A DNA stretch of 62,298 nucleotides from Acidimicrobiales bacterium (lineage in GTDB: Bacteria; Actinomycetota; Acidimicrobiia; Acidimicrobiales; MedAcidi-G1), in the NCBI GenBank assembly GCA_016845305.1, contig JAERSW010000088.1:1-62298 (forward strand), read 5' to 3'. The notes under the pieces were generated by a model. It made no database searches and was not told the DNA's origin. It saw nothing but the letters and a program-made list of their open reading frames with translations. Of this stretch, positions 24,027 to 32,565 are shown piece by piece. The stretch's first letter is position 1. Each line of letters starts with the position of its first letter. The translations under genes were made by a program, and so were the position numbers.

Positions 24027-25118
24027 TCAGGCCGCGAACGGCACGTGGACGAAGTCGTTGTGGCTGGGCAGGCCCCAGACGGCCCAGAAGTCGAGCGTGC
24101 CGGGCCGCATGATGGCCGCGCCGCTGGACTCGATGTGGGCGGGCGGCGCCGAGACCTGGCAGATGGCGTCGTCGTCGCGGGTCAGCGCCATCAGGTCGTC
24201 GGCGGTGATCCCGTCTCGGTCGAGCAGGTCGTGGGCTCGGTCGAGGCGGCGGGTGGAGCTGGCCATCAGGCCCTCCTGCTTGGGGGCCTGGCGGGCCAGG
24301 GCCTCGTCCCACAGGGCGTGGTTGGTGTGCACGAGGGCGTCGGCCTCGAGCTTCTCGGTCGGGCGGGCCGTGGGGAAGGCCTCGATCATGAAGCCCTCGC
24401 CGGAGGCGTCGAAGGTGAGGAAGCTGTGGGCGCCGGCCAGCTCGGCGTCGAGGATGGCGTCGCGGGCGTCGGCCGCGGTGCTGCGGGTCAGGGCGTCGCG
24501 GACCACCGAGGTCCACATGACGCCCCGGCAGCCGTCGGTGGCCACCAGGTTGTTGATGCCGACGCACACCCCGGCCTCGTTCATGCCGATCTGGCCCACG
24601 CATCCGGTGGTGGTGAACACCAGGGCGGCGGGGGCGTCGTCGGGGTGGAGGCGGAGCAGGACGACGTGGTCGGTGGCCGTGTCGTGCATGTCCCAGGTCT
24701 GGCCGTAGAAGCCCTGCCCGTCGGCCCGGGCGTCGGGGACGATGAAGGCGGTGCAGTCGTCCTCCTGGACCTCCAGGGGATGCTCGCCGCCGACCACGGC
24801 CCGCACCGTGTCGACGAAGTCGGTGAAGCCGCCGACCACGACGGCCTCCTCCGGGGTGATGCCGGCGCCGGCGGCGATGCCGCACAGCTCGGCGTACAGG
24901 GCGGGTGAGTGGGCCTCGTGGGCGGGCAGGCACGACCGGGCGATGTCGAGCACGTCGGCACGGTCCATCGCGCTGCCGGCCCAGTTCGGCGTGCCGGCCA
25001 GGCGGACCCGCTCGTCGGCGTAGACGCGGATCTCGTCGGCGTGGGCGGCGCCGTGTGCGTGGCCCATCGCCTCGGGGCTGCCGGACAGGTCGAGGATTCG
25101 CAGGGGCGGTCGTCGCAT
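24027..25118 (-). CDS. C45-family Ntn hydrolase (acyl-coenzyme A:6-APA acyltransferase-like)
   Basis: A 363-residue protein of peptidase family C45. The predicted nucleophile is Cys122 in EDDCTAF, at which such proenzymes cut themselves into two chains. Other family marks are the SGSPEAMGHAHGAAH N-terminal helix, GFYGQTWD and GINNL. Members hydrolyse amide bonds of N-acyl or beta-alanyl amines. ATG 25118 is chosen because a CAGACT box lies 6 nt upstream. A pair of 16-bp direct repeats lies immediately before the gene, so it is probably specifically regulated. It lies downstream of putA on the same strand. Confidence 0.8.
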   Translation of the reverse strand: MRRPPLRILDLSGSPEAMGHAHGAAHADEIRVYADERVRLAGTPNWAGSAMDRADVLDIARSCLPAHEAHSPALYAELCGIAAGAGITPEEAVVVGGFTDFVDTVRAVVGGEHPLEVQEDDCTAFIVPDARADGQGFYGQTWDMHDTATDHVVLLRLHPDDAPAALVFTTTGCVGQIGMNEAGVCVGINNLVATDGCRGVMWTSVVRDALTRSTAADARDAILDAELAGAHSFLTFDASGEGFMIEAFPTARPTEKLEADALVHTNHALWDEALARQAPKQEGLMASSTRRLDRAHDLLDRDGITADDLMALTRDDDAICQVSAPPAHIESSGAAIMRPGTLDFWAVWGLPSHNDFVHVPFAA

Positions 25119-25124
25119 GTCCGC

Positions 25125-25130
25125 AGTCTG
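25125..25130 (-). promoter_or_regulatory. -10-like box CAGACT, leaderless promoter of C45 hydrolase
   Basis: CAGACT, 6 nt, then ATG 25118. Confidence 0.4.
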
Positions 25131-25149
25131 GCCGACCGGTCGTCCCGTG

Positions 25150-25196
25150 GCAAGGGATTTCGTCGCCGGATTCCCCTGTTGCAACGGATTCCGTCG
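25150..25196. repeat. Two 16-bp direct repeats upstream of the C45 hydrolase gene
   Basis: GCAAGGGATTTCGTCG (25150-25165) and GCAACGGATTCCGTCG (25181-25196) match at 14 of 16 positions and are spaced 31 bp start to start, three helical turns. They lie just upstream of the CAGACT box and are a likely regulator-binding tandem. Confidence 0.5.
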
Positions 25197-25208
25197 TCTG
25201 CTCCCGTT

Positions 25209-28200
25209 TCAGCCCCGATTTTCGTCGTCGACGACGGCAGCTCCGACCAGGTTCCCGAAGCGGTGCAACGTCCGGCTGACCGCCTGTTCCCGCAGGTGGT
25301 AGCGGAGCTCGAGGCGTCCGCTGGCCGTCACCGGCTCGTCGACCACGTCGACCTCGTGGGTGGCCGCCGCCCGCCGGACCACGTCCGACAGGAAGCCCAC
25401 GCCCCGGATCCGCCCGAACCGGTGGGCCGACAGCGAGCCGGCGAACGCCGCGTCGTCCTCGTCGACGGCCCGGCTGATCCGGGGTTCCGCGCCGCAGCGG
25501 GCCGCTGCGGCCAGCACCCGGTCGACCTCGGCGTCGGTGGCCCCGGGCCCCACCCGTACCACCAGGTCGGGGTGCGGCCGGTACCGGTGCACGTTCGACT
25601 CGCAGAACAGGCCGGTGGGGTCGCGCTCGATCCCGTAGTGGTCGTCCCACCACGCCTCGTCGGAGGCCGCCACCTCGCCCGGGTCGACCTCGTCCAGCGG
25701 CCGGGACGGCGCCCACGTGCCCAGCTGCAGCAGGTAGTCGGGACCGCCGGCCTTGGCGCCGGGACCCACCGACGACCGCTTCCAGCCGCCGAACGGCTGA
25801 CGCTGCACGATGGCCCCGGTGATGCCACGGTTCACGTACGCGTTGCCCACCTCGACGGCGTCCAGCCACCGCTCCACCTCGAGCGGGTCGAGGGAGTGGA
25901 TGCCGCCGGTCAGGCCGAAGTCGACCGCGTTCTGCACGGCCAGGGCCTCGTCCAGGTCGGCCACGGCCACCAGGCCCAGGACCGGCCCGAAGGCCTCGGT
26001 GCGATGGAACGCCGAGCCGGGACGCACCCCGGTCCGGATCCCCGGCGTCCAGTGCAGCCCGTCGCCACCGTCGTCGATCGGGTCCAGGCACCGGGGCTCC
26101 AGCAGCCACGACTCGCCGTCGCCGAGCACGGTGAGGGCGTCGAGCAGGCGTCCGGTCGGGGGCACGGCCAGCGGGGCCAGCACCGTCGCCGGGTCGTGGG
26201 CCGGGCCGGTCCGCAGCGAGCGGGCGGCGTCGACCACCTGGCGGAGGAACCGCTCGTCGGTGGCCACCGGACCCACGAGGATCCCGAGGCTGGCCGCCGA
26301 GCACTTCTGGCCCTGGTGGCCGAACGCGGAGGCCACCAGGTCGGCCGCCGCCAGGTCCAGGTCGGCCTGCGGGGTGACGACCAGGGCGTTCTTGCCACTG
26401 GTCTCGGCGAACAGCCGCATCGACGGGTTCCAGCAGCGGAACAGGTCGGCCGTCTCGTGCGAGCCGGTCAGGATCACGCCGTCGGCCGCCGTGACCAGCC
26501 GGCGACCCACCTCGTCGTCAGGGGTCCGGACGAACCGCAGCACGTCGGTGGGCACGCCCGCCGCCCAGCAGGCCTCGGCCACCAGCTCGGCACAGCGCGG
26601 CACCTCGGGGGCGGGCTTGAAGGCCACGGCGTTGCCGGCGGCCAGCGAGGCCAGCACCCCACCGGCCGGGATGGCCACCGGGAAGTTCCACGGCGGCACC
26701 ACGGCCACCACGCCCAGCGGGGTGAACGCCGCGCCCTCGACGCGGTCCAGCTCGGGGGCCCGCTCGGCGTACCAGCGGGCGAAGTCGACCGCCTCGGCGA
26801 TCTCGAGGCACGCCTCGGACACCGTCTTGGTGGCCTCATGCGCCATGGCCACCACCAGGTCGTCGTGCCGGGCCAGCAGCTCGTCGGCCACCCGGCGCAG
26901 CACGTCGCGGCGGCCCGACCCGCCGAGGGCGGCCCACGCCGGCTGGGCGGTCCGGAGCCCGTCCAGCACGGCGTCGATCCCGTCGGGGCCGTCGACGGTG
27001 GTGGTCAGCGGTGTGGCCACCGGCTCGGGACGGCGATCTGCCAGCCCTGCGATCCGGTGGCGCACCGACGGCAGGGTCGGGTCCACGTCGGGCTGGTTGC
27101 GGAACGACCCGTCGCCGGCCACCTCGGCCGGCTGCCCGACCTCGCGGCGGGGCAGGTCGGCCACCTCCCAGCGTCGGGCCACGGCCCGGCGGAACCGGTC
27201 GGCCTGGACGTCGAACTCAGCCGTCCCGGGGCGCAGGGTGAACAGGTGGCGCAGGAAGTTCTCGTCCGAGGCATTCTCCTCGAGGCGGCGGAACAGGTAG
27301 GCCACGGCCACGTCGAAGTCCTCGCGCCCCACGATCGGCGTGTACAGCAGCAACCCGCCGGCCTCGTCGCGCACGGTCCGGGCCTGGGCGGGCGCCATGC
27401 CCTGCAGCATCTCGAACTCGACCCGGTCGGACACGCCGCGGGCCTCGACCAGCAGGTGGGCCCACGCCACGTCGAACAGGTTGTGGCTGGCCAGGCCGAT
27501 CCGCACCGCCCCGACGTGGACGGGCCGCAGCGCCCAGTCGACGCAGCGCTTGTAGTTGGCGTCGACGTCGTCCTTGGTGTCGTACGGGGTCTGGACCCAA
27601 CCGTGCATGGCGGCATCGACCCGCTCCATGGCCAGGTTGGCGCCCTTGACGAGGCGGACCTTGACCTCGCCGCCGCCGGCGTCCCGACGGGCCGACGCCC
27701 AGGCGGTGACCCGCTGCAGGGCGGCGAAGGCGTCGGGCAGGTAGGCCTGCAGCACGATCCCGGCGTCGAGGTGGCGCAGCTCGGGCTCGTCGAGCAGGTC
27801 GGTGAAGGCCCGGATGGTCAGCTCGAGGTCGCGGTGCTCCTCCATGTCGAGGTTCACGAAGGTGGGGCGCCCTGACGGGGTGGGGGCGACGGCCGCCCGG
27901 CGGTAGAGGACCCGGAGCCGGTCCTCGATGCGGGCCAGCGTGTCCTCGAAGGCCCACATGTTGAGCTGCGCGGCGACGGCCGAGACCTTCACCGACACGT
28001 AGTCGACCTCGGGGTCGTCGATCAGGGCCAGGGTGCGCTCGAAGCGCCGCTCGGCCTCGTCGTCGCCGAGGACGGCCTCGCCGAGCAGGTTGACGTTCAT
28101 GGCGTAGCCGTCGGCCCGGTGCTCGGCCAGGTGCTCGTGGACCGGGCCGGGCGCGGCGTCGACCACCAGGTGGCCGACGAGGCTGCGGAGGCGTCGCCGG

Positions 28201-28649
28201 GCCAGCGGCATGACGATCCGGGGCAGGACGGGCGCCAGGCGGGCCCCCACCGTGAGCAGCAGGCGGTCGATCCGGCCGAGGAAGCCCGGCAGGTGGCCGT
28301 CGGCCACGAGCCGGGCCAACTGCTCAGCGGCCAGGGCGTCGCGACGGTGCCGGGCGACGCGGTCCACGAACCGCATGGTGAAGCCCACCCCGACCGGGTC
28401 CTCGATGATGGCCCGCATGCGGTCCGAGCCGCGGCGCTCGGCGGCCGTCTCGGCCTCGCGGGCGGCGGTCAGCCAGCGGGCCACGACGGCCACGGCGTCC
28501 TCGGCCAGCGAGGTGGGGTCGACCCGGGGGGCGCCGGGCGCGGCGCCGTCGACCGAGGCCAGCCTCGGCGGGGCGTCCGCCGGGACGTGCGGGACCGGGG
28601 CGTCGGCGACCACGGGGTCGCCGACCGGAGGTGAACCTGCCGTCAGCAT
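25209..28649 (-). CDS. putA: Bifunctional proline dehydrogenase / L-glutamate gamma-semialdehyde dehydrogenase (PutA)
   Basis: A 1146-residue protein that oxidises proline to glutamate in two steps. The FAD-dependent PRODH barrel spans about residues 90-460 (VDYVSVKVSA, LVKGANLAMER, EFEMLQGM). The aldehyde dehydrogenase spans about 500-960, with PPWNFPVAIP near 653, ETSGKNA near 751 and the nucleophile in GQKCSA near 780. A further 180-residue C-terminal region follows with no obvious catalytic motif. There is no N-terminal ribbon-helix-helix, so it does not regulate itself like E. coli PutA. ATG 28649 is chosen because the frame upstream overlaps the divergent regulator. Confidence 0.93.
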   Translation of the reverse strand: MLTAGSPPVGDPVVADAPVPHVPADAPPRLASVDGAAPGAPRVDPTSLAEDAVAVVARWLTAAREAETAAERRGSDRMRAIIEDPVGVGFTMRFVDRVARHRRDALAAEQLARLVADGHLPGFLGRIDRLLLTVGARLAPVLPRIVMPLARRRLRSLVGHLVVDAAPGPVHEHLAEHRADGYAMNVNLLGEAVLGDDEAERRFERTLALIDDPEVDYVSVKVSAVAAQLNMWAFEDTLARIEDRLRVLYRRAAVAPTPSGRPTFVNLDMEEHRDLELTIRAFTDLLDEPELRHLDAGIVLQAYLPDAFAALQRVTAWASARRDAGGGEVKVRLVKGANLAMERVDAAMHGWVQTPYDTKDDVDANYKRCVDWALRPVHVGAVRIGLASHNLFDVAWAHLLVEARGVSDRVEFEMLQGMAPAQARTVRDEAGGLLLYTPIVGREDFDVAVAYLFRRLEENASDENFLRHLFTLRPGTAEFDVQADRFRRAVARRWEVADLPRREVGQPAEVAGDGSFRNQPDVDPTLPSVRHRIAGLADRRPEPVATPLTTTVDGPDGIDAVLDGLRTAQPAWAALGGSGRRDVLRRVADELLARHDDLVVAMAHEATKTVSEACLEIAEAVDFARWYAERAPELDRVEGAAFTPLGVVAVVPPWNFPVAIPAGGVLASLAAGNAVAFKPAPEVPRCAELVAEACWAAGVPTDVLRFVRTPDDEVGRRLVTAADGVILTGSHETADLFRCWNPSMRLFAETSGKNALVVTPQADLDLAAADLVASAFGHQGQKCSAASLGILVGPVATDERFLRQVVDAARSLRTGPAHDPATVLAPLAVPPTGRLLDALTVLGDGESWLLEPRCLDPIDDGGDGLHWTPGIRTGVRPGSAFHRTEAFGPVLGLVAVADLDEALAVQNAVDFGLTGGIHSLDPLEVERWLDAVEVGNAYVNRGITGAIVQRQPFGGWKRSSVGPGAKAGGPDYLLQLGTWAPSRPLDEVDPGEVAASDEAWWDDHYGIERDPTGLFCESNVHRYRPHPDLVVRVGPGATDAEVDRVLAAAARCGAEPRISRAVDEDDAAFAGSLSAHRFGRIRGVGFLSDVVRRAAATHEVDVVDEPVTASGRLELRYHLREQAVSRTLHRFGNLVGAAVVDDENRG

Positions 28650-28657
28650 GACGTCAT
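28648..28657. promoter_or_regulatory. Palindrome ATGACGTCAT over the putA start
   Basis: A perfect 10-bp palindrome overlaps the putA initiation codon in the 52-bp space between putA and the divergent AraC-type regulator. It may be an operator, but could also be chance. Confidence 0.3.
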
Positions 28658-28685
28658 CGTCGGGGATCCGGCGTCGGGGGTCTTG

Positions 28686-28691
28686 TACGAT
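28686..28691 (+). promoter_or_regulatory. -10 box TACGAT of the PAS-AraC gene
   Basis: TACGAT ends 10 nt before ATG 28702, leaving little or no leader. Confidence 0.4.
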
Positions 28692-28701
28692 CCGCGCCCC
28701 C

Positions 28702-29484
28702 ATGGTCACCGAATCCGACAAATCTCCGGTGGACCCCCCGGTCGCCGCCTCGGCAGGCCCCGCCAGTGCGGGCGTGCCCGCCGAGGTCGTCGACCTGTTC
28801 GACGCCCTACCCAACGTCATGTTCTGCGTGAAGGGCCCCGATGACCGCTACGTCGCCGTCAACGACGCCTTCGTGCGCCGGTCGGGGCGGTCGGACCGGC
28901 GCGACGTGGTCGGCGCCCGGGCCACCGACCTGTTCCCGGCCCCGTTGGCCGAGCGTTACGAGGAGCAGGACCGCCTGGTGTTCGACACCGGCGAACCGCT
29001 CCGCGACGAGCTGGAGCTGATCCGCCGCCCCGACGGCTCGACCGGCTGGTACCTCACCACCAAGCTGCCGGTGGTGCGCGACGGCTCGGTGGTGGGGCTG
29101 GTCAGCGTGAGCCGCGACCTGGAGACGCCCGGCGAGGAGGTGGCGCTGGAGTCGATGGGTCGGGTGGTGGAGGTGGTCCACGAGCGGCTGGACGGGCCGC
29201 TGAAGGTGGCCGACCTGGCGGCGGCCGCCGACTGCTCGGAGGGGCAGTTGGAACGTCGCATGAAGCGGGTGTTCGGGCTGACGGCCACCCAGTACGTCCT
29301 GCGGGCCCGGGTGGATCGGGCCGCGGCGCTGCTGGTCGACACCGACCGGCCGATCGCCGAGGTGGCCGCCGAGTGCGGGTTCTCCGACCAGGCCAACCTG
29401 ACCCGGCAGTTCGGTCGCCTGATCGGCGAGACGCCGGCCCGCTTCCGGACCGGTCGCAACGAGGGATCCCCGCCCCCAACCTGA
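28702..29484 (+). CDS. PAS-domain AraC-type transcriptional regulator, candidate putA activator
   Basis: A 260-residue regulator. Residues about 30-140 form a PAS/PAC sensor (LPNVMFCVKGPDDRYVAVND, VVGLVSVSRDLE). The C-terminal AraC-type double helix-turn-helix runs from about 155 to 255 with ADLAAAADCSEGQLERRMKR and IAEVAAECGFSDQANLTRQF. It diverges from putA with only 52 bp between the starts, so control of proline catabolism is the simplest role. A PAS domain on an AraC output is less common than a cupin or GATase domain and points to sensing a small ligand. Confidence 0.85.
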   Translation: MVTESDKSPVDPPVAASAGPASAGVPAEVVDLFDALPNVMFCVKGPDDRYVAVNDAFVRRSGRSDRRDVVGARATDLFPAPLAERYEEQDRLVFDTGEPLRDELELIRRPDGSTGWYLTTKLPVVRDGSVVGLVSVSRDLETPGEEVALESMGRVVEVVHERLDGPLKVADLAAAADCSEGQLERRMKRVFGLTATQYVLRARVDRAAALLVDTDRPIAEVAAECGFSDQANLTRQFGRLIGETPARFRTGRNEGSPPPT

Positions 29485-29515
29485 GGGCCAGCGCCCTGGG
29501 AACAGCGCCCGGGGA

Positions 29516-29851
29516 TCAGGCGGCGGCGCGCTCCACGCGGATCGGCACACCCAGCTCCCACAGGCCGAGGGCGTCGGCCATGGGCACGGGCCGGTTCACC
29601 TCGCCGTTGTGGTTGACGCCGTACAGCTCGGCCGACACGGCCTCGGCGTCGGCCTTGACGACCACCGTGTAGACGTCGTGGAAGGCCTTGAGCCGCCGTT
29701 CGGCACCACGCACGTTGGGCTCGGCGTCGAGCACCAGCGTCGAGGTGGACGACGAGTCGCCGAAACTCAGGACGGCACCGCGGTCGTCGAACTCGACCGA
29801 CTTCACGATGCCGATCGCCGCCGGCTGGGACTTGCTGGTCTTGCTGGCCAC
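29516..29851 (-). CDS. Conserved hypothetical small protein
   Basis: A 111-residue protein I do not recognise. It starts at GTG 29851 with a GGGAGG ribosome-binding site 8 nt upstream. The N-terminal 10 residues are Ser/Lys-rich, followed by beta-strand-like segments; there is no membrane segment or signal. It converges with the PAS-AraC gene. A perfect 8-bp hairpin lies in its presumed leader. Confidence 0.5.
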   Translation of the reverse strand: MASKTSKSQPAAIGIVKSVEFDDRGAVLSFGDSSSTSTLVLDAEPNVRGAERRLKAFHDVYTVVVKADAEAVSAELYGVNHNGEVNRPVPMADALGLWELGVPIRVERAAA

Positions 29852-29876
29852 GGGGGCTGCCTCCCGGTTGGCTCCC

Positions 29877-29898
29877 GGTCCCCCCGAATCGGGGGACC
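29877..29898. other. Hairpin in leader of the 29.5-kb hypothetical gene
   Basis: GGTCCCCC and GGGGGACC form a perfect 8-bp stem with a 6-nt loop between a TAGAAT box (minus strand, 29918-29923) and the GTG start. It could be a leader structure or a boundary hairpin. Confidence 0.4.
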
Positions 29899-29974
29899 TC
29901 CGCAGGGGGGAGCGTCCATTCTACCGGCGACCCCTTCGGGCCCGGCCGGGAGGCGTCCCCGGCGTGCCGGAGGG

Positions 29975-29980
29975 CACACT
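29975..29980 (+). promoter_or_regulatory. -10-like box CACACT before psuG
   Basis: CACACT, 6 nt, then ATG 29987, the same geometry as the leaderless promoters elsewhere in the window. Confidence 0.35.
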
Positions 29981-29986
29981 GGGCGC

Positions 29987-30937
29987 ATGTCCCCCGCCGA
30001 TTCGACGTCCGATCGCCTGGTGATCGCCGACGAGGTGGCCGCGGCGCTGGCCGACGGACGGCCCGTGGTGGCGCTCGAGTCGACGATCATCAGCCACGGC
30101 ATGCCCCATCCCCGCAACCTGGAGGTGGCCCGGGCGTGCGAGGCCGACGTGCGGGCCGGTGGCGCCGTGCCGGCCACCGTCGCCGTGCTCGACGGCACGA
30201 TCCGCGTCGGCCTCGACGACGGGGACCTGGAGCGTCTGGCCGGCGGGCCCGACCATCCGGGCGACGTCGCCAAGGTGAGCCTGCGGGACCTGGGGGCGGT
30301 GCTGGCCGCCGGGACGGCGGGGGCCACGACCGTGGCGGCCACGATGTTCGCGGCGTCCCGGGCCGGGATCCCGGTGTTCGCCACCGGGGGCATCGGCGGC
30401 GTCCATCGTGGCGACGGGTCGGGGCCGAGCCCCGACGTCTCAGCCGACCTCACGGCGCTGGCCGGCTTCCCGGTCGCCGTGGTGTGCGCCGGCGCCAAGG
30501 CCGTCCTCGACCTGCCCCGCACCGTCGAGGCCCTCGAGACGCTCGGCGTGCCGGTCATCGGCCAGGACACCGACGTGCTGCCCGAGTTCTGGTCCCGGGG
30601 CGGCGACCTCCCGGTGTCGGTCCGGGCCGACGGTCCGGCCATGACGGCGGCCATCCTCGCCGCCCACTGGGGCTGCGGGCTGACCAGCGGCGCCGTGGTG
30701 GCCAACCCCATTCCGGACGCCGACGAGGCCGACCCGGCGGTCATCGCCGCCGCCATCGCCGACGGCCTGGCCGCCGCGACGGCCGAGGGGGTCCACGGCC
30801 GCGACGTCACCCCGTTCCTGCTGGCCCACGTCGCCGAGGCCACCGATGGGGCCAGCCTGGCGGCCAACGTGGCGCTCGTCCGCCACAACGCGGCGACCGC
30901 CGCCCGGATCGCCGTGGCCCTCGCCGCGGAGGGCTGA
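29987..30937 (+). CDS. psuG: Pseudouridine-5'-phosphate glycosidase (PsuG)
   Basis: A 316-residue protein of the PsuG/YeiN family, which cleaves the C-C glycosidic bond of pseudouridine 5'-phosphate to uracil and ribose 5-phosphate. Diagnostic segments are VALESTIISHGMPHPRNLEVA, the Lys in GDVAKVSLRDL, TTVAATMFAA, FATGGIGGVHRG and SGAVVANPIP. Length is standard. The pseudouridine kinase PsuK that usually accompanies it is not visible. An amidohydrolase gene starts 4 bp after the stop, so the two form an operon. Confidence 0.93.
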   Translation: MSPADSTSDRLVIADEVAAALADGRPVVALESTIISHGMPHPRNLEVARACEADVRAGGAVPATVAVLDGTIRVGLDDGDLERLAGGPDHPGDVAKVSLRDLGAVLAAGTAGATTVAATMFAASRAGIPVFATGGIGGVHRGDGSGPSPDVSADLTALAGFPVAVVCAGAKAVLDLPRTVEALETLGVPVIGQDTDVLPEFWSRGGDLPVSVRADGPAMTAAILAAHWGCGLTSGAVVANPIPDADEADPAVIAAAIADGLAAATAEGVHGRDVTPFLLAHVAEATDGASLAANVALVRHNAATAARIAVALAAEG

Positions 30938-30941
30938 CGTC

Positions 30942-32546
30942 ATGGACGGTCCGGGCACCATCCTCGTCGGCGGGCCCATCCACGCGGTGGCCGGCGACCC
31001 CGACGGGTCGGTCGAGGCGCTGCGCATCGACGGCGGGCGGGTCACCGTGGCCGGCACGTTGGCCGACGCCCGGGCCGCCAGGTCGGGCACCGAGGTCGAC
31101 CTGGACGGGCGCTGCGTCCTGCCCGGGTTCGTGGACGCCCACACCCACCCGCTCATGCACGGCCAGTGCGCCTCGTGGGCCGATCTGACCGGGGCGTCCA
31201 CCGTCGACGAGGTGGTCAAGCTGCTGGGCGAGCACGCCCGGACCGTCCCGGGCACCGGCCCCATCCGGGGCTTCGGCTACGACCACCACCGCCTCGACGG
31301 GGGTCGTCACCCCACGGCGGCCGAGCTGGACCGGGTGGCCGACGACCGGACGGTCACGATCATGCAGGTCAGCGGCCACGGCTTCTGCGTCAACTCCCAC
31401 GGCCTGGCCGAGGCCGGCATCACCGCGGCGACCCCCACCCCGCAGGGTGGGGTCATCGACCGAGACGACCACGGGAACCCGACGGGCCGGGTGTTCGACG
31501 CGGCGTGCGACCTCCTGACCGGGCCGGACGGCGTGAAGCTCGGCAACCACGGACCGAACCTCCACCTGCCCGACCATCCCGACGACCTGGCCCGGATGCT
31601 CGACGACGCCCAGGACCAGTTCCTGGCCGCCGGCATCACCACGGTCGGCGACTGCCAGGTCACCGAACGGGAGCTGCGGACCTTCCTGGCGGCCCGGGAC
31701 GCCGACCGGCTGGCCATCCGGGTGGTCATGTACGCCCTGTCCAGCCACGTCGGCCTGTTGGACCGCCCCGATCCGTGGTCCGACGACGACCACCTCTCGT
31801 TCGGAGGGGTCAAGCACTACGTCGACGGCGCCCTGACCGGAGGCACCGCCTACCTGCCGTGCGGCTGCGGGGCCACCCACGGGCACCTGTACCACCCGCC
31901 GGGCGAGTTCGAGGACCTCCTGATCCGGTCGGCCTCCGCCGGACGCCAGACGGCCACCCACGCCCAGGGGCCGGACGCCATCCAGCTGGTGCTCGACGCG
32001 CTGGAGCGGGCGCCCCACCGGCCCGACCTGCGCCACCGCATCGAGCACTGCGGCTTCCCGTCGACCGACCAGTTGGCCACCATGCGCCGGCTCGGCGTGG
32101 TGCCCGTCCCCCAGCCCACCCAGGTCCACCTGTACGGGGAGGGGGTGCGGCGCGACCATCCGGACCTGGCCGACGGCATGTACCCCTCGGGCCGGATCGC
32201 CGCGGCCGGGGTGCCCGTGGTGCTGTCGTCGGACGCCCCGGTGTCCAGCCCCGACGTGTTCCTGGCCTGCTGGGCGGCCGAGACCCGGCTCACCGCCGCC
32301 GGGAAGGTCCTGGGCGCCGACAGTCGGATCTCGCGGCGGGAGGCGTTCGCCGGCTACACGTCCGGCGGCGCCCACGCCCTGCGACGCGACGACGTCGGGA
32401 CGCTGCTGCCCGGTCGACTGGCCGACCTGGTGGTCCTCGACGAGGACCCGTTCGACGTGGCCACCGACCGCCTGCCCGACGGGACCGTGCTCGAGACCTG
32501 GGTGGGCGGCCGCCCCGCCTGGACCCTCGCTGCCGGCCGGACCTGA
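30942..32546 (+). CDS. YtcJ-like amidohydrolase
   Basis: A 534-residue metal-dependent amidohydrolase of the amidohydrolase-3/YtcJ group. The beta-1 metal motif is PGFVDAHTHPL at about residues 63-73, later ligands are in THAQG and RIEHCG, and the final Asp is in LSSDAPV. The C-terminus GRLADLVVLDEDPF is family-typical. It hydrolyses an amide, formamide or related bond; the substrate is unknown. It lies 4 bp after psuG, which could hint at ring opening of a pyrimidine-like product, but that is speculation. Confidence 0.85.
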   Translation: MDGPGTILVGGPIHAVAGDPDGSVEALRIDGGRVTVAGTLADARAARSGTEVDLDGRCVLPGFVDAHTHPLMHGQCASWADLTGASTVDEVVKLLGEHARTVPGTGPIRGFGYDHHRLDGGRHPTAAELDRVADDRTVTIMQVSGHGFCVNSHGLAEAGITAATPTPQGGVIDRDDHGNPTGRVFDAACDLLTGPDGVKLGNHGPNLHLPDHPDDLARMLDDAQDQFLAAGITTVGDCQVTERELRTFLAARDADRLAIRVVMYALSSHVGLLDRPDPWSDDDHLSFGGVKHYVDGALTGGTAYLPCGCGATHGHLYHPPGEFEDLLIRSASAGRQTATHAQGPDAIQLVLDALERAPHRPDLRHRIEHCGFPSTDQLATMRRLGVVPVPQPTQVHLYGEGVRRDHPDLADGMYPSGRIAAAGVPVVLSSDAPVSSPDVFLACWAAETRLTAAGKVLGADSRISRREAFAGYTSGGAHALRRDDVGTLLPGRLADLVVLDEDPFDVATDRLPDGTVLETWVGGRPAWTLAAGRT

Positions 32547-32565
32547 CGCAGACCTCGACGGCCCC

